Positions 31,313 to 35,431 of a stretch of DNA of 35,431 nt are shown one piece after another. Within the stretch, counting starts at the first letter, position 1. Each line of letters opens with the position of its first letter. The notes below the pieces were generated by a model, which was given only the letters and a program-made list of their open reading frames with translations, searched no databases and had not been told where the DNA came from. The position numbers and the translations under genes were made by a program. This DNA is from Lachnospiraceae bacterium (GTDB taxonomy: Bacteria > Bacillota > Clostridia > Lachnospirales > Lachnospiraceae), in NCBI GenBank assembly GCA_029012365.1, contig JAQXLY010000003.1:1-35431 (forward strand), in the 5' to 3' direction.

Positions 31313-33277
31313 TTATTCCAGTTCAAATGCTCCTGTATAAAGGCGGTAATACGTACCCTTTTCCGCAATCAGCTTCTCATGATTGCCCCTCTCAATAATA
31401 GAGCCGTGGTCAAGTACCATAATTACATCCGAATTCTTTACCGTAGATAACCGGTGTGCAATGACAAATACGGTACGTCCTTCCATCAAAGAATCCATAC
31501 CCTTTTGTACAATCGCCTCCGTTCTTGTATCAATGGAAGACGTTGCCTCATCCAGAATCATTACCGGCGGGTCCGCAACCGCTGCCCTTGCGATTGCAAG
31601 AAGCTGCCGCTGCCCCTGGGACAGGTTTGCGCCGTTCCCGGTTAACAGCGTCTGATACCCTTCCGGCAAACGGGTGATGAAATCATCCGCACCGGCAAGT
31701 CTTGCTGCCGCAATACATTCCTCATCCGTCGCATCCAGCTTTCCGTAACGGATATTCTCCATTACCGTGCCGGTAAACAGATTTGTCTCCTGCAATACAA
31801 TACCGAGAGAACGTCTTAAATCAGCCTTCTTTATTTTATTGATATTAATGCCGTCATAACGGATTTTACCGTCCGCGATATCATAGAAACGGTTAATGAG
31901 GTTCGTAATGGTCGTCTTTCCGGCACCGGTCGCGCCTACAAATGCCACCTTCTGGCCCGGCTCGGCAAAAACGGTAACATTATGCAGCACCATCTTATCT
32001 TCCTCATAGCCGAAATCTACGTCATTTAGCCGTACATCTCCCCGAAGCAGCGTATAGGTTACACTTCCGTCTGCCTGATGCGGATGCTTCCACGCCCATG
32101 TACCGGTACGCTTTTCACTCTCTGTAATCGTACCGTCCGGTGCAACCACCGCATTCACCAGAGTAACATAACCGTCATCCACCTCCGGCTTCTGGTCAAG
32201 CAGGTCAAAGATACGTTCCGCGCCCGCCATACCCATAATAACGGAGTTCAGCTGCTGGGATACCTGACTGATATTCCCGGTAAACTGCTTCGTCATATTA
32301 AGGAACGGTACAATGATACTGATGGAGAACGCCATACCGGAAAATCCCACATTCGGCACATCATTTAACAGGAACAATCCTCCTGCAAGCGCTACTACAA
32401 CATAGAGGACATTTCCGATATTATTTAAAATCGGCATGAGCATATTTGCATATTGGTTTGCCTTCTTTGCGTCCTCGTAAAGAGCCTCGTTTATGGCATC
32501 AAACTCTTTTCCGCTCTGCTCCTCATGGCAGAACACCTTAACTACCTTCTGCCCGTTCATCATTTCTTCCACAAAGCCTTCCGTTTTACCGATTGCCTTC
32601 TGCTGGCGTAAGAAATACTTTGCGGAATTTCCGCCGATTTTCTTTGTTACAACCGTCATTGTAACAACACCACCCACTACAATCAGAGCCATCCATATAC
32701 TGAAATACAGCATAATAGAGAATACCGTCACAACCGTAATTCCGGAAATAATCAGGTTCGGAAGAGACTGGGAAACAAGCTGACGCAGCGTATCCACGTC
32801 ATTGGTATAATAGCTCATGATATCGCCGTGATTATTTCTGTCAAAGTATTTCACAGGCAAATTCTGCATACCGTCAAACATCCTGCAGCGAAGCTTCTTC
32901 AAAAAGCCCTGCGTAATCACCGCTCCAAGCTGGGTATACGCAAATGCGGAAATGAGGGACAGCACATAGAAAAATCCAAGCCGTATTACCCATGTCATAA
33001 TCTCGCCCTTTGCCGCATTCCAGTCACCGGATTTGTAATATTTTTCAATCACCGCAATGACATTCTGCATAAACAGTGACGGAACGGAGCTCACCACCGC
33101 GGAAAAAATAATGCAGACGATTACGACCGGCAATAACACCGGATAAAACTGAAACAGCATTGTTATCAGACGCTTCAGCATTCCCTTTTTCATCTTCGGA
33201 CGACCGCCCTGCGGCTTTCCGTTTCCTGACATTGTATCCTTTGACAGTTCTTCATTACTAACCTTATTATTCGGCAT
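31313..33277 (-). CDS. ABC exporter half-transporter with consensus ATPase site
   Basis: A 654-residue membrane-ATPase fusion: a polar N-terminus, six-span transmembrane domain (about 35-340), a ~30-residue insertion before the ATPase domain (GTWAWKHPHQADGSVTYTLL), then Walker A GATGAGKTT (448-456), signature NLSQGQRQ, Walker B VMILDEATS with catalytic Glu577, and H-loop His608 (VIAHRLS). It is the catalytically competent partner of a heterodimer of the BmrCD/LmrCD/TM287-288 kind, exporting drugs or lipophilic compounds. The ATG at 33277 follows GGAGG by 8 bases and overlaps the upstream subunit's end by 11 bases. A longer frame begins with GTG at 33286. Confidence 0.92.
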   Translation of the reverse strand: MPNNKVSNEELSKDTMSGNGKPQGGRPKMKKGMLKRLITMLFQFYPVLLPVVIVCIIFSAVVSSVPSLFMQNVIAVIEKYYKSGDWNAAKGEIMTWVIRLGFFYVLSLISAFAYTQLGAVITQGFLKKLRCRMFDGMQNLPVKYFDRNNHGDIMSYYTNDVDTLRQLVSQSLPNLIISGITVVTVFSIMLYFSIWMALIVVGGVVTMTVVTKKIGGNSAKYFLRQQKAIGKTEGFVEEMMNGQKVVKVFCHEEQSGKEFDAINEALYEDAKKANQYANMLMPILNNIGNVLYVVVALAGGLFLLNDVPNVGFSGMAFSISIIVPFLNMTKQFTGNISQVSQQLNSVIMGMAGAERIFDLLDQKPEVDDGYVTLVNAVVAPDGTITESEKRTGTWAWKHPHQADGSVTYTLLRGDVRLNDVDFGYEEDKMVLHNVTVFAEPGQKVAFVGATGAGKTTITNLINRFYDIADGKIRYDGININKIKKADLRRSLGIVLQETNLFTGTVMENIRYGKLDATDEECIAAARLAGADDFITRLPEGYQTLLTGNGANLSQGQRQLLAIARAAVADPPVMILDEATSSIDTRTEAIVQKGMDSLMEGRTVFVIAHRLSTVKNSDVIMVLDHGSIIERGNHEKLIAEKGTYYRLYTGAFELE

Positions 33278-35021
33278 CGTCGTCACCTCCCTTATTCTGT
33301 GAGGTGTATACCTCTTGATAAATCTCGTTGGATGCTAACAGCTCCTCATGCGTTCCTACCGCAAGAATATGTCCTTTATCCATTACAACTATCTTATCTG
33401 CGTCCTGCACGGAGGAAACACGCTGTGCAATAATAATCTTTGTCGTCTCCGGAATATACTCACGGAATGCCTTACGAATCAGGGCATCCGTCCGTGTGTC
33501 CACAGCACTGGTGGAATCATCCAGAATCAAAATCTTTGGTTTCTTTAACAGTGCTCTGGCAATACAAAGCCGCTGTTTCTGTCCGCCGGATACATTGGCT
33601 CCGCCCTGCTCTATATAGGTATCATAACCTTCCGGAAAGCTTCTTATAAATTCATCCGCCTGCGCCAGACGACATGCCTCCATAAGCTCCTCATCCGTAG
33701 CCTCTGCATTTCCCCAGCGAAGATTTTCCTTAATGGTACCGGAGAACAATACGTTTTTCTGAAGTACCACAGCTACCTGATTTCGCAGAGTATCCAAATC
33801 ATACTCCTTCACATTTCTGCCGCCTACCTTTACAACTCCCTCGGTCACATCATAGAGACGGGAAATCAGCTGGATAAGAGATGTTTTTGAAGAGCCTGTT
33901 CCGCCGAGAATACCAACGGTTTCTCCCGACTGAATCGTAAGATTGATATCCGACAGTGCATACCGCTCCGCTGTCTTTGCATACTTAAAGCTTACATTCT
34001 CAAATGTAACCGAGCCGTCCTGTACCTCGAATACCGGGTTCTCCGGATTAGATAATGCGCTCTCCTCTTCCAGCACTTCCACAATACGCTCCGCAGATTC
34101 ACTTGCCATTGTCAACATAACAAAAATCATTGACAGCATCATAAGGGAACTGAGCACCATAAAGCCATAGGTTATCATGGCAGAAAACTGTCCTACGTCC
34201 AGTGCTACACCTTTACTTGAAATAATCAGGTAGGAACCGAAGGACAGCACTACCATCATATCCACATAAAGACAAAACTGCATCAGCGGTCCGTTCAGTG
34301 CCACAATACGCTCTGCCTTTGTAAAATCCATCTGTAACTCGGAAGCAGCCTTTCCAAACTTTTCTTTTTCATATTCCTCTCGTACAAAAGACTTTACCAC
34401 ACGCATTCCCTTTACGTTTTCCTGAATGGATGCGTTCAGGTTATCATACTTTTTGAATACGCGGCGGAACATCGGCATGGCTTTCCTTACTACCATAATC
34501 AGACCGAAGCCGAGAATCGGCACAACCACGACAAACATAAGCGCCAGCTTTCCTCCCATAATGAAGGACATTATGATTGCGAACACAAACATAAGCGGGC
34601 TACGGATTGCAATACGTATTAACATCATATACGCCATCTGGACATTCGCAATATCAGTCGTCAGTCTTGTCACCAGAGAAGATGCCGAAAACTTATCAAT
34701 GTTCTCAAACGAGAACTCCTGCACCCGGTAGTACACATCATGACGCAGATTCTTTGCAAAACCACAGGATGCCGTTGAACCGGTCATTCCCGCAAAGCCA
34801 CCGAATGCCAACGATACACACGCCATTAAAAACAGCATCAGGCCATAGCGCAGAATAACAGAAAACTCACAACCGGCTTTAATCTGGTTCACTAACTCCG
34901 CAATCACGAAGGGAATCAGACATTCCATGACCACTTCGCCAATCATGAGAATCGGTGTCAGAATGGATACTTTTTTATATTCTCTGACACTGCCTGACAA
35001 TTTCTTTAGCATACCTATCAT
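33267..35021 (-). CDS. ABC exporter half-transporter with degenerate ATPase site
   Basis: A 584-residue half-transporter: six-span domain (about 15-320), then Walker A GGTGSSKTS (373-381), signature NVSGGQKQR (477-481 core), Walker B ILILDDSTS in which the catalytic Glu is Asp502, and an H-loop where His is replaced by Gln533 (IIAQRVS). These changes are the hallmark of the non-canonical subunit of heterodimeric exporters. The ORF reaches 35138, but AAAGGAGG lies 7 bases before the ATG at 35021. It is co-transcribed and overlaps the consensus subunit gene. A hairpin at 35080-35103 lies in its leader. Confidence 0.92.
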   Translation of the reverse strand: MIGMLKKLSGSVREYKKVSILTPILMIGEVVMECLIPFVIAELVNQIKAGCEFSVILRYGLMLFLMACVSLAFGGFAGMTGSTASCGFAKNLRHDVYYRVQEFSFENIDKFSASSLVTRLTTDIANVQMAYMMLIRIAIRSPLMFVFAIIMSFIMGGKLALMFVVVVPILGFGLIMVVRKAMPMFRRVFKKYDNLNASIQENVKGMRVVKSFVREEYEKEKFGKAASELQMDFTKAERIVALNGPLMQFCLYVDMMVVLSFGSYLIISSKGVALDVGQFSAMITYGFMVLSSLMMLSMIFVMLTMASESAERIVEVLEEESALSNPENPVFEVQDGSVTFENVSFKYAKTAERYALSDINLTIQSGETVGILGGTGSSKTSLIQLISRLYDVTEGVVKVGGRNVKEYDLDTLRNQVAVVLQKNVLFSGTIKENLRWGNAEATDEELMEACRLAQADEFIRSFPEGYDTYIEQGGANVSGGQKQRLCIARALLKKPKILILDDSTSAVDTRTDALIRKAFREYIPETTKIIIAQRVSSVQDADKIVVMDKGHILAVGTHEELLASNEIYQEVYTSQNKGGDDDAE

Positions 35022-35079
35022 TTTAATACCTCCTTTACCTATATGCGCACTCCTTACGAAAACGTAATTCATTGAAATC

Positions 35080-35103
35080 CGGGTATCAATGCACTGACAC
35101 CCG
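35080..35103 (-). promoter_or_regulatory. Leader hairpin of the exporter operon
   Basis: CGGGTGTCA (35103-35095) pairs with TGATACCCG (35088-35080) with one G-T pair and a 6-base loop, starting about 26 bases after the -10 box. It could be an RNA hairpin or a regulator's operator; there is no adjacent MarR- or TetR-type gene in the window. Confidence 0.4.
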
Positions 35104-35128
35104 AATCTATGTAATGCGCTAATTAGAT

Positions 35129-35157
35129 AGTGTAACACACAATTTTTCTAAAATCAA
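35129..35157 (-). promoter_or_regulatory. Promoter of the ABC exporter operon
   Basis: TTGATT (35157-35152), a 17-base spacer and TACACT (35134-35129) on the minus strand. The leader to the ATG at 35021 is about 100 bases. Confidence 0.65.
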
Positions 35158-35326
35158 TGTGCTGCAACAAGTTTTATTATTTTTAGTAACAGTTCAGCCT
35201 TTTAGTGTGTAATCGTTGTGGCAACGGAGTATTCTAAAGAGAACCCGCTCTCGCTCATGCAACAACGTAGCAGTACTAAGCTCGAAACCACCTAGTAGCT
35301 TGTAAATTAATTGGCTAGACCAATAT
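35158..35326. other. Intergenic tail next to the transposase, probably its IS end
   Basis: This stretch lies between the transposase stop and the exporter promoter. It contains no supported gene; a 60-codon minus ORF here runs out of frame through the transposase end. An IS terminus must lie in or beyond this stretch, but with only one end in the window I cannot define the inverted repeat. Confidence 0.4.
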
Positions 35327-35431
35327 TTAAAACTCATCCATACGATATTTCCAATGGTATACAACAGGTGTTTCATTTACCTCATCAAAGTATTTGTAAA
35401 TTCGTTCCACTAATTCTTCTTTTGAAGAAAC
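35327..35431 (-). CDS. IS630-like transposase, C-terminal 34 residues (cut by window edge)
   Basis: The open frame from the right edge reads SSKEELVERIYKYFDEVNET, then PVVYHWKYRMDEF and stop. The pattern helix-(Y/I)-(F/I)-DEVN-x-x-PVVYHWKY-K/R-MDE is the usual C-terminus of IS630-family DDE transposases after the catalytic core. The rest of the gene lies outside the window, so intactness is unknown. Confidence 0.7.
   Translation of the reverse strand, partial: VSSKEELVERIYKYFDEVNETPVVYHWKYRMDEF

Noticed and set aside
35194..35376. Minus-strand 60-codon frame at the right edge
   Set aside because: It runs out of frame through the transposase C-terminus, which is the frame with recognisable family residues.
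1..35431. CRISPR array, tRNA or rRNA genes
   Set aside because: No regularly spaced direct repeats, cloverleaf sequences or rRNA-like segments were seen; only the short L1-site mimics resemble rRNA.

Overview
The window reads as a chromosomal segment of a Gram-positive, low-to-moderate GC Clostridia, most likely a member of the Lachnospiraceae. Reasons: the rpmG-secE-nusG-rplK-rplA order; the small families DUF951 and DUF6171; strong GGAGG-type ribosome binding sites throughout; ECF sigma/membrane-partner pairs; a lysine riboswitch ahead of dapA; CheX/CheY and a chemoreceptor; a heterodimeric ABC exporter; and the remains of a xylan-degrading enzyme. No rRNA, tRNA or CRISPR array was seen.

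Layout. 1-2113 (minus) is the L33-SecE-NusG-L11-L1 operon, cut by the left edge inside rplA. Its promoter lies inside the terminator of the DUF951/DUF6171 pair (2255-2888). Both leaders, of rplK and of rplA, carry sequences resembling the 23S rRNA site of L1. 3026-4495 is an ECF sigma factor with a one-pass membrane partner. 4677-6918 is a response regulator and histidine kinase pair, divergent from a secreted Ig-like protein (7132-7857). 7921-10179 (minus) is dapA-dapB under a lysine riboswitch, with an extra 187-bp GC-rich multi-hairpin element between the riboswitch terminator and dapA. 10223-15253 (minus) is a four-gene peptide ABC importer. 15484-16644 (plus) is a membrane-anchored foldase-like protein.

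16821-18783 (minus) holds an MgtC-like protein and an unusually short peptide-binding lipoprotein. 18918-21212 is a chemoreceptor with a lysine-rich cytoplasmic N-terminus. 21479-21730 is a small acidic membrane protein. 21814-24838 (minus) is prfC followed by a second ECF sigma/partner pair with its own ECF-type promoter. 25038-26297 is a CgeB-like glycosyltransferase. 26364-27624 (minus) is a CheX-CheY module; its CheX carries four exactly phased copies of the MshEN c-di-GMP-binding motif. 27819-29060 is a DUF1015 protein. 29156-30094 is a broken GH11 xylanase/CE4 deacetylase. 30401-30964 is a GNAT acetyltransferase. 30968-31302 is a 335-bp imperfect palindrome. 31313-35021 (minus) is a two-subunit ABC exporter. 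The right edge cuts an IS630-like transposase.

The items most worth a second look are the tandem-MshEN CheX, the two large foldable elements (9688-9874 and 30968-31302), the two L1-site mimics, the promoter nested in a terminator, the mosaic composition of rplA, and the doubly deleted xylanase-deacetylase gene.
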